DNA from: Propionivibrio sp.
GTDB taxonomy: Bacteria > Pseudomonadota > Gammaproteobacteria > Burkholderiales > Rhodocyclaceae
Reading direction: 5' to 3'
Assembly: GCA_029975435.1 (NCBI GenBank)
Contig: JARKPC010000083.1
Coordinates: forward strand, 1-36,457
Length of the DNA stretch: 36,457 bases
In this document: positions 26,276 to 36,261 of the stretch, piece by piece
How the letters are laid out: each line of letters begins with the position of its first letter
How positions within the stretch are numbered: position 1 is the first letter of the stretch
Translations under genes and position numbers: made by a program
The notes under the pieces: model-generated
Told to the model about the DNA's origin: nothing
What the model saw: only the letters and a program-made list of their open reading frames with translations
Databases searched by the model: none

Positions 26276-26469
26276 GCAGTGTGTTGGTAGCAGAACGGAC
26301 GGCATGCCGACGGTTGATCAGTCTGATATGCGCGGGTTGGTTACCGCATGACAACCGATTCGTCGAGGAGCTGCCTCGCTCTAAAGTCGAGGATCATTCC
26401 ATTGCTGGACGCCTCCTAGTCCCATTGAGGGTTCTCCCACCGTTGTCCATTCTGCTACCAACACACTGC
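26276..26469 (-). ncRNA. candidate bridge RNA/seekRNA region of the IS element
   Basis: This segment begins 20 bases after the transposase stop. A 24-base inverted repeat (26276-26299 with 26446-26469) closes a 146-base interior. On the minus strand all 24 positions can pair, with one G-U wobble; on the plus strand the same position is a C-A mismatch, favouring an RNA made in the transposase direction. The interior folds further: CGGTTG (26311-26316) with CAACCG, ATGCG with CGCAT inside it, and CGAGG with CCTCG. IS110-family recombinases use a guide RNA encoded in the non-coding end, downstream in the IS1111 group. A nested MITE is the alternative. Confidence 0.5.
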
Positions 26470-26488
26470 TGACGCATTCTGGTTTCTC

Positions 26489-27604
26489 CTATGCGTGTGC
26501 GATTGGCGGTGGCACTGTCTGACCGATCGCCCAAACGAATCCTGCCAGTTCTCTCGCAATTGCTGTGGTAACTTGCACCTTGAGTTTTCCTCGTGACTGT
26601 AGCAACTGATAACGGCCGCACATGCGCTTTTGTGCTTTCCACGCGATCTCCTGGACAGCCTCCGAGGTCCGTTCGGCTCGGCGCTGTAGTGTCACTGTCT
26701 TGCGCGCGGGATAACGGTAGCTCCACGCGGCCTCGACCAAGACGCGCCGTACATGGCCATTGCCAGTCTTGGTGATGCTGCCGCGGGATTTACTGCTGCC
26801 ACTGGAGTGTTCGCTGGGCACGACGCCAAGATAGGCCATCAGTTGTGGGGCACTGGCGAAGCGTCTGAGGTCACCGATTTCAGCTACGATTGTCGTCGCC
26901 GTGATCAAACTGATGCCACGCAACGCCATCAGACCTTCGATTACCGGCCAGAACACCGATTCGGCGGCAGAACCTTGGATCTGCTGGTCCAACGAATCAA
27001 TACGTCGGTTCATCGCCTTCACGGTGTCGAGGTATTCCTGGAAGACGATCTGCTGTAACGGTTGATCGAATTTCGTCTGCTCCAACCAGCGGTAGTGTTT
27101 TTGCGTCCAGTTGTCTTGACCGCCGTAGCGCTTACCATGTCGCAGCAAGAAGGCCAGCAAACGTTGCTTAGCTTGTTTCTGTAGATGCTTCATATCTTCC
27201 CGTGCCCGCATCAAATCGCGCAGCGCTTCTTGCGCGCCGTCAGGGACCCAGACGGCAGTCAGTTCGCCGGCCCGGTGCAGGCGTGCCAGAGCCAGACTAT
27301 CGCGCCGGTCCGTCTTGACCCGATCCCCCGCTTTCTTCGGAATCAGCGACGGTGCGACGACCAGACACTCCCAACCCAGATCCCGTAACTGCCGATGGAT
27401 TCCGTATCCACAGGGGCCGGCTTCATAACAGAACGACAAGTTCGCGCCACCTTTCCGCAGTTGCCTGATTAATTTCTCCAAGGCTTCCGGGGTATTGGCA
27501 ACTTCGCCAACGTAGCGAACCTCGCCACCATTGCCTTCGGCCACCGACACCGCAATCGTTTCTTTATGAACATCCAGCCCAACGTACTTGTTAAACTCAT
27601 TCAT
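26489..27604 (-). CDS. IS110-family DEDD transposase/recombinase
   Basis: A 371-residue transposase. The RuvC-like DEDD tetrad is readable: Asp11 (GLDVHKE), Glu61 (CYEAGPCG), Asp99 and Asp102 (KTDRRDSLALARL). The C-terminal Tnp domain carries the serine-rich segment SSGSSKSRGSITKTGNG that contains the catalytic Ser of this family, preceded by the helix-hairpin-helix-like LRGISLITATTIVAEIG. Full length, with no frameshift, so it is probably active. The start MNEFNKYVGLD is preferred over the upstream codon at 27619 because it matches the family N-terminus. Confidence 0.94.
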   Translation of the reverse strand: MNEFNKYVGLDVHKETIAVSVAEGNGGEVRYVGEVANTPEALEKLIRQLRKGGANLSFCYEAGPCGYGIHRQLRDLGWECLVVAPSLIPKKAGDRVKTDRRDSLALARLHRAGELTAVWVPDGAQEALRDLMRAREDMKHLQKQAKQRLLAFLLRHGKRYGGQDNWTQKHYRWLEQTKFDQPLQQIVFQEYLDTVKAMNRRIDSLDQQIQGSAAESVFWPVIEGLMALRGISLITATTIVAEIGDLRRFASAPQLMAYLGVVPSEHSSGSSKSRGSITKTGNGHVRRVLVEAAWSYRYPARKTVTLQRRAERTSEAVQEIAWKAQKRMCGRYQLLQSRGKLKVQVTTAIARELAGFVWAIGQTVPPPIAHA

Positions 27605-27647
27605 GGCCTGCCCCCTCAATTTCGGCTCTGCGCCTCAGGTTGAAAAG

Positions 27648-27675
27648 CCTCAAGCGTAATCCGCGCTGCTTGAGG
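27648..27675. other. 8-bp hairpin in the transposase-proximal end of the IS
   Basis: CCTCAAGC (27648-27655) pairs with GCTTGAGG (27668-27675) around a 12-base loop, in the short non-coding stretch upstream of the transposase. It may take part in end recognition or in shielding the transposase start. Confidence 0.45.
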
Positions 27676-27680
27676 TGCGG

Positions 27681-27693
27681 CAGGTCAATACAT
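27681..27693. repeat. terminal inverted repeat of the IS element (transposase-proximal end)
   Basis: CAGGTCAATACAT is the exact reverse complement of 26231-26243. Confidence 0.8.
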
Positions 27694-28322
27694 GATGTCT
27701 ATCGCTAAAGCCGGATGAATACATGCAAGTGGTCGGCCTCAACGTCGAGGAATCGGACGCGGTTCTGGCCGCCCTGCTGGGCGATCCGGGAATGCTGGAC
27801 CGGGTTCGTCGCTCGGTTCGCGAACGGCTCGCCGGCTCGGTGGCCTACCCCCTCAAGCGAGGAGCGATGGAATTGCTGACCGTGCTTCGGGAGCAAGGCG
27901 TTCCTTGCGCCGTAGCCTCCTCCTCGTCGGCACGGGAGATCGAGGAACGCCTGACGCGTGTCGGCGTACTGCACTTTTTCGAGACGATCGCCGGCGGCGA
28001 TGAGGTCGACCGCGGCAAGCCCGACCCGGCGGTTTACCAGCTGGCCGCCGCGCGTCTGGGCGTCTCTCCGATCCAGTGCCTGGCGTTCGAGGACAGCCCG
28101 CACGGCGTGGCTTCCGCTTCGGCCGCCGGCACCACGGTAGTGCTCGTTCCGGATCTGCAGGAGGCAACACCGGAGCTGGGAAGGTCGGTTTCGCTGGTAC
28201 TCGCCTCGCTCACCGACGCCGTGCCACGAGTCTCCGGCTGGTTCGGGTCGCGTTCGGATTCCTTGCGGTCGGCGTCGAGGGGCACGCGCGCATCATGGCC
28301 GAATCGGGCCGGCACTCGATAA
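27694..28322 (+). pseudogene. HAD-family hydrolase (beta-phosphoglucomutase-like), 5' part lost at the IS
   Basis: The frame reads from the IS boundary through LKPDEYMQVVGLNVEESDA and keeps the cap domain end, motif II (CAVASSSSAREIEERL), motif III Lys (GKPDPAVYQLAAARLGV) and motif IV (CLAFEDSPHGVASASAAG). The N-terminal motif I (DxDG, nucleophile Asp) and the first 40 to 45 residues are missing, so the product cannot be catalytic. The ATG at 27723 permits a 199-residue fragment but without motif I. The left flank of the IS does not supply the missing 5' part. The C-terminal 35 residues after AVPRVS are unlike the family and may be a second frameshifted end. Its stop faces gltA. Confidence 0.85.
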
Positions 28323-28331
28323 GGCGTTGAC

Positions 28332-29621
28332 TCAGCGCCTTCCCATCGGCACGTAGTCCCGCACTTCCGGTCCGGTGTAAATCTGCCGCGGGCGTGAGAT
28401 CTTCTGCTCGTTGTCGGTCAGCAGTTCGAGCCAGTGCGCCACCCAGCCGCAGGTGCGCGGCACGGCGAACATCACCGTGAACATCGACGCCGGGAGATTC
28501 ATCGCACGGTAGATCAGGCCGGAGTAGAAATCCACGTTGGGGTAGAGCTTGCGCGAGACGAAGTAGTCGTCCTGCAGCGCGATGCGCTCGAGTTCGAGTG
28601 CGACGTCGAGCAGCTTGTTGTGCCCGGTGACCTTGAACACTTCCTCGGCGGTGGCCTTGATGATGCGGCAACGCGGATCGTAATTCTTGTACACGCGGTG
28701 GCCGAAACCCATCAGGCGCTCACCGTCGCCCTTCTTGACCCGTTCGATGAAGGCAGGAACATTCTCCGGGCTGCCGATTTCCTCCAGCATGCGCAGCACG
28801 GCTTCGTTGGCGGCCCCATGCAGCGGTCCGTAGAGCGCCGCCGCCGCGCCAGCCAGGGCCGAGTACGGATCCGCCTGCGATGAACCGATCACCCGCATGG
28901 CGTTGGTGCCGCAGTTCTGCTCGTGGTCCGCATGCAGGATGAACAGGATGTTCAGGGCACGCTCGAGCACGGGGTCCGGCTCGTACTTGACCTCGGTCAT
29001 GCGGAACATCATCTTCAGGAAGTTGCCGATGAAGCTCAGGCCGTCGTCAGGCAAGTTAACCGGCCAGCCGTGGTTATGGCGATACGTGAAGGCCGCGATG
29101 GTGGCGGCCTTGGCGACCATGCGCTCCACCTGCAGGCGCCGGTTGGCCGGATCGGTGACGCGCCGTGCATCGGGATACAGCGTGGACAATGAGGCGATGG
29201 CGCTGATGAACACGCTCATCGGGTGCGCGTTGAAGCGGAAGGTCTGGATCAGGTTCTGGATGTTGGTGTGCAACAGCGTGTGGCGGCTGATGTCGTGTTC
29301 CCACTTCGCCAGCTGCTCCGGCGTCGGCAACTCCCCGAAGATGATCAGATAGGCCGTCTCCAGATAAGTGCTCTGAGCCGCCAATTGCTCGATGGGATAA
29401 CCCCGATAGCGCAGAATGCCCTGGTCACCGTCGATGTAGGTAATGGCGCTGCGCGTCGACGCGGTATTGGTCAGCCCCGGATCGTAGGTCATCAGGCCGA
29501 AGTCCTCCTGATTGAGCCTGATCTGTCGCAGATCCATGGCTTTCACGGCCCCATCGACGATGGGAATTTCGTAGATTGCTCCGGTACGATTGTCGGTCAC
29601 GGAAAGTGTATTTTTTGACAT
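28332..29621 (-). CDS. gltA: citrate synthase
   Basis: A 429-residue type II (hexameric, Gram-negative) citrate synthase condensing acetyl-CoA and oxaloacetate. The signature GFGHRVYKNYDPR and the catalytic histidine regions (HADHEQNCGTNAMR and GPLHGAANEAVL) are present. The N-terminal small domain found in the Gram-negative, NADH-sensitive type is also there (TDNRTGAIYEIPIVDGAV). It is full length. A tandem 12-bp direct repeat is in the upstream region (29712-29744). It is divergent from a small unknown gene. Confidence 0.96.
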   Translation of the reverse strand: MSKNTLSVTDNRTGAIYEIPIVDGAVKAMDLRQIRLNQEDFGLMTYDPGLTNTASTRSAITYIDGDQGILRYRGYPIEQLAAQSTYLETAYLIIFGELPTPEQLAKWEHDISRHTLLHTNIQNLIQTFRFNAHPMSVFISAIASLSTLYPDARRVTDPANRRLQVERMVAKAATIAAFTYRHNHGWPVNLPDDGLSFIGNFLKMMFRMTEVKYEPDPVLERALNILFILHADHEQNCGTNAMRVIGSSQADPYSALAGAAAALYGPLHGAANEAVLRMLEEIGSPENVPAFIERVKKGDGERLMGFGHRVYKNYDPRCRIIKATAEEVFKVTGHNKLLDVALELERIALQDDYFVSRKLYPNVDFYSGLIYRAMNLPASMFTVMFAVPRTCGWVAHWLELLTDNEQKISRPRQIYTGPEVRDYVPMGRR

Positions 29622-29711
29622 AGGGATAGTTGAGCAGGTGGAGAAGGGAAATCGTGGCCGGAACCGGAACGCAGGGACCGCACAAGCGACTCATTATTGC
29701 AGAAAAATTTT

Positions 29712-29744
29712 TGTTGTGCGTATCTTGCATTATGTTGTGCGTAT
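29712..29744. promoter_or_regulatory. tandem 12-bp direct repeats upstream of gltA, period 21
   Basis: TGTTGTGCGTAT occurs at 29712-29723 and again at 29733-29744, a centre-to-centre spacing of 21 bases, which is two turns of the helix. The pair lies in the 149-base divergent region between gltA (start 29621) and the small gene at 29771, 91 to 123 bases from gltA. Repeats on the same face of the helix are typical of an operator for a dimeric regulator. The regulator is not identified. Confidence 0.55.
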
Positions 29745-29770
29745 TTGTAACCAAGTACACTGGATTCCCT

Positions 29771-30052
29771 ATGCTGACACGTCGAATGCTGGGTATTTTC
29801 GAAGAGTTCGATGGCGACATCGATGGGTGGACGCGCATGCACCGCGACCCTGACAACTCGATCATGACGGCGGAGGACTGGAGCCTGATCGACAGGCTGG
29901 TCATGAACCTCGGCATTGCCGAGTCGGGCCTCGCCTCGCCTGAATTCCGGGCCGAGACAGAGAAAATTCTGCGCGAGAATACGGCTGACGAAACGACGCG
30001 CGAAGCCGTGCGCGACCTGGCCGCACGGCTGAACCGGAAGAGCCGCTCCTGA
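29771..30052 (+). CDS. small conserved-looking protein of unknown function
   Basis: A 93-residue acidic, helical protein (FEEFDGDIDGWTRMHRD, TAEDWSLIDRLVMNLG, FRAETEKILREN). No signal peptide or catalytic motif is visible. The ATG at 29771 (MLTRRMLGIFEEF) is chosen over 29786; neither has a strong ribosome site. An upstream extension to 29630 would run through the gltA control region, so it is rejected. Codon use matches its neighbours. It is convergent with, and adjacent to, the aminotransferase gene (stops abut at 30052/30053). Confidence 0.55.
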   Translation: MLTRRMLGIFEEFDGDIDGWTRMHRDPDNSIMTAEDWSLIDRLVMNLGIAESGLASPEFRAETEKILRENTADETTREAVRDLAARLNRKSRS

Positions 30053-31219
30053 TCAGCGCCCGGACAGGTACCTGCCGATGCGTTCGATCGCTTCGGCAAG
30101 CCGGTCAACGCCGGTCGTATAGGCAAAACGCAGGTGCGATTTCGGTGCACTTGCCCCGAAATCCAGCCCGGGCGTAACCGCAACGCCCGCCGTTTCCAGG
30201 AGGTCGCGGGCGAACGTATCGCGATCGTCCGTCAGTTGGCTGCTGTCGGCGTAGATGTAGAAAGCGCCTTCGGGCTTGGCCGTCAGACGGAAACCGAGCG
30301 ACTCCAGGGCCGGCGCCAGGAAATCGCGGCGCCGCCTGAATTCCTCACGGCGCGATTCGAGGATGGCCAGGGTCTCCGGCCTGAACGCAGCCAGCGCGGC
30401 ATGCTGCGCCGGGGTGGAGGGTGAGAGATAGAGGTTTTGCGCGAGGATTTCGACCTGCCGCGCGAACCGTTCGGGCACGATGAGCCAGCCGAGCCGCCAG
30501 CCGGTCATGTTGAAGTACTTGGAAAAACTCTGCACGACGAAGATATCGTCTCCGAACTTTAGCGCCGTGGGCACGTCGCGCTCGTAGGTCAGCCCGTGGT
30601 AGATCTCGTCGAGGATGAGTTGTCCTCCCTTTTCGCGCATCCTGCCGGCGATGCCGGCAAGCACGGCTTCGTCGAGCAGCGTGCCGGTCGGGTTGGCCGG
30701 CGAGGCGAACAGCGCCCCGCCCGTGCGCGCCGTCCAGTGGCGATCGATATCCGCTACGGTCGGCTGGAAATTGCTCCCCGCATCGACAGGAATCGCCACC
30801 GGTACGCCGTCGAAACATCGGATGAAGTTGGTATTGCATGGATAACAGGGGTCGGTCACCAGCCACTCGCTGCCCGGTTCGACCAGGCAAGCCAGTGCCA
30901 GCAGCAAGGCGGCGGATGCACCGGAAGTGACGACCACCCGTGATGACGGAACGCTGACGCCATAGCGTGCCACGTAGAATTCGGCGATGGCATAGCGCAA
31001 TTCGGGCAGTCCGAGCGCCGGGGTGTAGAAGACCCGCCCGGAGGCGATATGGGCCTGCGCCGCGGCGATAATCGGTTGCGGCGTCGGGAAATCGGGCTCG
31101 CCGACTTCCATGTGGATGATGTCACGCCCCTGCTGTTCAAGCTGCCGGGCACGTGCCAGCAGTTCCATGACGTGAAACGGGGCGATGTTGGCAAGTCGGG
31201 AGGCAGGGTCGATGGGCAT
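30053..31219 (-). CDS. PLP-dependent aminotransferase (aspartate aminotransferase superfamily, fold type I)
   Basis: A 388-residue class I/II aminotransferase. Visible motifs are the N-terminal MEVGEPDFPTP, the cofactor-binding TSGASAALLLAL, SPANPTGTLLDEA, DEIYHGLTY, and the Schiff-base Lys in SFSKYFNMTGWRLGW; the substrate carboxylate Arg is in LRFAYTT. The substrate cannot be told from motifs. The ATG at 31219 (MPIDPASRLA) is supported by family length. In-frame upstream codons extend to 31417 but encode an atypical hydrophobic leader. Confidence 0.9.
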   Translation of the reverse strand: MPIDPASRLANIAPFHVMELLARARQLEQQGRDIIHMEVGEPDFPTPQPIIAAAQAHIASGRVFYTPALGLPELRYAIAEFYVARYGVSVPSSRVVVTSGASAALLLALACLVEPGSEWLVTDPCYPCNTNFIRCFDGVPVAIPVDAGSNFQPTVADIDRHWTARTGGALFASPANPTGTLLDEAVLAGIAGRMREKGGQLILDEIYHGLTYERDVPTALKFGDDIFVVQSFSKYFNMTGWRLGWLIVPERFARQVEILAQNLYLSPSTPAQHAALAAFRPETLAILESRREEFRRRRDFLAPALESLGFRLTAKPEGAFYIYADSSQLTDDRDTFARDLLETAGVAVTPGLDFGASAPKSHLRFAYTTGVDRLAEAIERIGRYLSGR

Positions 31220-31678
31220 GATCGCAAATGTCGGTGGTAAAGGACCCAAGTCTACCCGAGAGACAAGCTCAATCAGCATTTTCGACGATTCGCATTCATC
31301 GACCAACCAGCGACCTCTGGCAAAAAACAGCGCAAAAAGTAATAATCGAGCCGGTTTGTCGCGATTCATCACGCCCCTCGCCGATTCCCCACGAAGGACA
31401 ATCGCACGCGCGGCCAACGCGAGGCGGGTTCGTCAGGACAATGACGAACTGCCAGAGTATTCGACCCAGGCATGATGGCTGGAACAGACATTCCGGCAGG
31501 ATAATACCGAGCCCGGCAAACCGAAGGACTGTTGCACCCATGCATTCCGCATTGACGCGGAAACCGCATCGCCGGATTCAATTCGCTGCGACGCCGCAAC
31601 CCGTGGCGTCACACCCGGATACGGCGATCGATCTACAATGAAAACAACAAAAACACGACAACCACGACAGGAGACATC
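31220..31678. other. 459-base intergenic region between aminotransferase and maeB
   Basis: This divergent gap holds the promoters of both genes. A possible -10 box TACAAT (31635-31640) lies 39 bases before the maeB ATG without a good -35. Small open frames exist on both strands, but none has a ribosome site or a recognisable product. No tRNA, strong terminator or long repeat was seen. Confidence 0.4.
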
Positions 31679-33958
<2,280 letters not shown>

Positions 33959-33971
33959 CGCGGCAACAGAC

Positions 33972-34004
33972 GCCGAGCCCGGGCGAACAACGCGCGGGCT
34001 CGGC
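33972..34004 (+). terminator. strong hairpin after maeB
   Basis: GCCGAGCCCG (33972-33981) pairs perfectly with CGGGCTCGGC (33995-34004) around a 13-base loop, 14 bases after the maeB stop. No T-tract follows on the plus strand, so it may act as a transcript-end stabiliser or a Rho-assisted terminator between the convergent maeB and the FapA-like gene. Confidence 0.5.
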
Positions 34005-34071
34005 ACAATCGACCATCGCCGTCCGTTTGGCCAGCGCATTTACACGCAGTCCGAACGGACGCTGCGAATCC

Positions 34072-35676
34072 TCACGACAGAGGCATCTCCCTGCCGCCCG
34101 CATCGGTGAACACAACCTGTTCGCCAGCCGTTCCCAGGCTCCCCGGACCATAGCTGCGCCGCAGACGCAGCAATCTCTTGCCAAACGTCAAATCGACAGC
34201 GCCCTCGATCCCGACGCCGATATCGACACGTGCCCCGGCCACCAGTGCCAACTGCCGCTCGAGTTCTTCCCGTTCCGGCAACAGTTTCGCCCAGCCCTGC
34301 AACGCCTGTTGCCAGGAATTCTTTGCGCGTTCGACCAGGGCTGCCTTGTCCGGCTGTTTGGACAGGTGTTTGACCAGTTTCTCCAGGTTCTGCTCGTCCT
34401 CGCGCTGCTTCTCGATCTTGCGCAGCAGTTCCTGATACTGCGCCTCCAGTACCGGATTCACCCCGAGCAGGAGCTGGGTGACGCCACCGGTCGACGATCC
34501 GAGGATGGGGGTCCGGATGAGCATCATCGCCCGGGCAGAACCTCCCGCGAGACGTCCTCGATGAGTGGATTTCAGGCCGACGATGATCTGGTTGTTCGAC
34601 TGCAGTTCGGCCTGCAGGGCCGAATCCTCGATGACGACGTTGGTGCCGGCCTGGACCTGTGCATTCTCGACGAAACGCACCGAGACGGCACCACCCGCAC
34701 GCACTCTCGACTTGGCGATGATCCCGCCGGCCACCCGGATGTCACCACCGGCATCGAGGAGTGCGTTGTCAACCACGCCGGCAACCACGATGTCGCCGCT
34801 CGCGTTCACCTTCATGCCCGGCAGCACCTCGCCATCGATGTTGACCGTTCCGTCGAAGGCGATATTGCCCGTGGCCATGTTCACACCGCGCAAATGCAGG
34901 ACGGATTCGACATTGACCCCGTTGCCGCAACGCACAGGCTGTCCGCTGACCACGGCGCGCAACAGGTTGGCATCATCCGCGGCCACACAGGCGCCGACGA
35001 GATTCTCGGCGAACGGCTCGTTCTTGCCGGGAACAGGGTCGAGCGCCTCGCCGCGGATGTTGCGTCCAGCCTTGCCCGACGTCGCCGGAATTCGCCGCAT
35101 CAGCGGTTGTCCGGCAGATACGGTCGGAATGGCTCCCTGATCACGAAAATCGATCAGCCCTCTCTCATCCAGGTGTGGGGTGCGGTCACGCGCGTCGGCG
35201 ACCAGAAGTTCAAAACGGGCGTCCTCTCCGTTTTCCGCCGGCATACCGGCAGCGACCAGCATGCGAGCAGCTTCATTGCCCTCGCAGGCGGCGCTTACCG
35301 CCGCCTCATCGATGCCGAAGGTCACCCCCGCCTCGCCGAGCGCGAGATAAACCGATTCGGGTTCGAGCCGTTTCCCCCCGTGCGATGGCTTGATGATCAC
35401 CCACGCCTGCATTGCATCCGGAGCGACTTCGAGGGCAAAGCTGGCGTCCTCGCGCTGACCAATGGTCAGTGCAGGCTCGGCGAGTCCCGCGTTGTAGCGC
35501 TCGACAAGGGCAAGCAACGCATTTTCGGAAAGACGCCATTGCCCGTAGCCGGAGAGATCGAGTTCGGCGCGCACGGAGGCGTCGTCGAGAACGGGGCGTT
35601 CATCAGGCGGAAAAACTGCCGCCACCAGAGCATCGCCTTCTTCCTGGAATACCAATCCTGGGTAGCCATCCGCCAT
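34072..35676 (-). CDS. FapA/DUF342-family protein
   Basis: A 534-residue protein with an N-terminal region (about 1-170), a central parallel beta-helix of repeated hydrophobic/glycine units (GEVLPGMKVNASGDIVVAGVV, GGDIRVAGGIIAKSRV), and a C-terminal coiled coil (about 415-490, QYQELLRKIEKQREDEQNLE). This is the layout of FapA/DUF342 proteins, often located near flagellar, pilus or chemotaxis genes. A chemotaxis receptor gene lies close by. The ATG has GGAAGG 6 bases upstream. The role is not established. Confidence 0.82.
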   Translation of the reverse strand: MADGYPGLVFQEEGDALVAAVFPPDERPVLDDASVRAELDLSGYGQWRLSENALLALVERYNAGLAEPALTIGQREDASFALEVAPDAMQAWVIIKPSHGGKRLEPESVYLALGEAGVTFGIDEAAVSAACEGNEAARMLVAAGMPAENGEDARFELLVADARDRTPHLDERGLIDFRDQGAIPTVSAGQPLMRRIPATSGKAGRNIRGEALDPVPGKNEPFAENLVGACVAADDANLLRAVVSGQPVRCGNGVNVESVLHLRGVNMATGNIAFDGTVNIDGEVLPGMKVNASGDIVVAGVVDNALLDAGGDIRVAGGIIAKSRVRAGGAVSVRFVENAQVQAGTNVVIEDSALQAELQSNNQIIVGLKSTHRGRLAGGSARAMMLIRTPILGSSTGGVTQLLLGVNPVLEAQYQELLRKIEKQREDEQNLEKLVKHLSKQPDKAALVERAKNSWQQALQGWAKLLPEREELERQLALVAGARVDIGVGIEGAVDLTFGKRLLRLRRSYGPGSLGTAGEQVVFTDAGGREMPLS

Positions 35677-35767
35677 TGCTGTTCCTTCCCGAAGAAGAAT
35701 CCACTCAATCAGCTTAGAACATTCGTGGACAGTAATAGTTTTTCCGCTGGCGTGGTCATCATCGGCA

Positions 35768-36181
35768 TTACCCGACGACGGTCACCACCACGCGTCTCAG
35801 ATGCGCCTGTGCTCGATGCTCCCAAAGATAGACGCCTTGCCAGGTCCCCAACAGCAGTTCGCCGTTGCCTACCGGGATGGTCACCGAGCATCCGGTCAGC
35901 ACACAGCGCGCATGAGCGGCCATGTCGTCATCGCCTTCGTAATCATGGCGGTAAGCTGCATCGCCATCCGGTGCCCAGCGCCGGGCCAGGGTTTCGAGAT
36001 CGTGCCGAACCGATGCGTCGGCATTCTCCGTGATGGTCAGCGAACAACTCGTATGCTGCACGAACACGTGGGCCAAACCGACCGCGATTCCGGATGCACG
36101 TACCACCTGCCCGACCTCGGCGGTGATCTCCAGCGTTGACCGACCCGGGATGCGGTATTGAAGCGTTTGCTGATACGTCAT
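35768..36181 (-). CDS. YjbQ/UPF0047-family protein
   Basis: A 137-residue protein matching the YjbQ family, which has a compact beta-sandwich fold and has been reported to carry thiamine phosphate synthase activity in E. coli. Visible family phrases are VFVQHTSCSLTITENAD, DYEGDDDMAAH, and LLLGTWQGVYLWEHR near the C-terminus. The ATG has GGAAGG 7 bases upstream. It starts 17 bases after the terminator of the receptor gene, leaving little room for a promoter. Confidence 0.85.
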   Translation of the reverse strand: MTYQQTLQYRIPGRSTLEITAEVGQVVRASGIAVGLAHVFVQHTSCSLTITENADASVRHDLETLARRWAPDGDAAYRHDYEGDDDMAAHARCVLTGCSVTIPVGNGELLLGTWQGVYLWEHRAQAHLRRVVVTVVG

Positions 36182-36197
36182 GACACGCCTTCCGCTG

Positions 36198-36231
36198 AAA
36201 AGCGAAACCCCGGCTGGTGCCGGGGTTTCGC
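36198..36231 (-). terminator. intrinsic terminator after the chemotaxis receptor gene
   Basis: GCGAAACCCCGGC (36202-36214) pairs perfectly with 36219-36231 around the loop TGGT, giving a 13-bp stem, followed on the minus strand by TTTT (36201-36198). It is 31 bases after the receptor stop codon. Confidence 0.85.
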
Positions 36232-36261
36232 ATCATGCACTTCTGCCTTGTTGCCGCTCCG

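Larger units (their letters stand above)
26231..27693 (-). mobile_element. IS110-family element, IS1111-like ends
   Basis: A 1463-bp element containing one DEDD transposase gene, bounded by the 13-bp inverted repeat ATGTATTGACCTG (26231-26243) and CAGGTCAATACAT (27681-27693). Immediately outside both ends is GAT (26228-26230 and 27694-27696). Inverted repeats near the ends, with the longer non-coding part downstream of the transposase (258 bases, against 76-90 upstream), are features of the IS1111 group. True ends may lie a few bases outside the repeats, as is usual in that group. Confidence 0.82.

Noticed and set aside
26231-27693. IS noncoding inverted repeats as a CRISPR or integron attC site
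   Set aside because: There are no regularly spaced repeats, no cas genes and no integrase; the repeats are a single pair inside an IS110-family element.
31220-31417. In-frame N-terminal extension of the aminotransferase starting with a hydrophobic stretch
   Set aside because: The family starts near MPIDPASRL; the extension lacks a proper ribosome site and would export a cytoplasmic PLP enzyme.
31228-31641. 137-codon plus-strand frame in the gap before maeB
   Set aside because: No ribosome site, no recognisable motif, irregular composition; it overlaps the aminotransferase promoter region.
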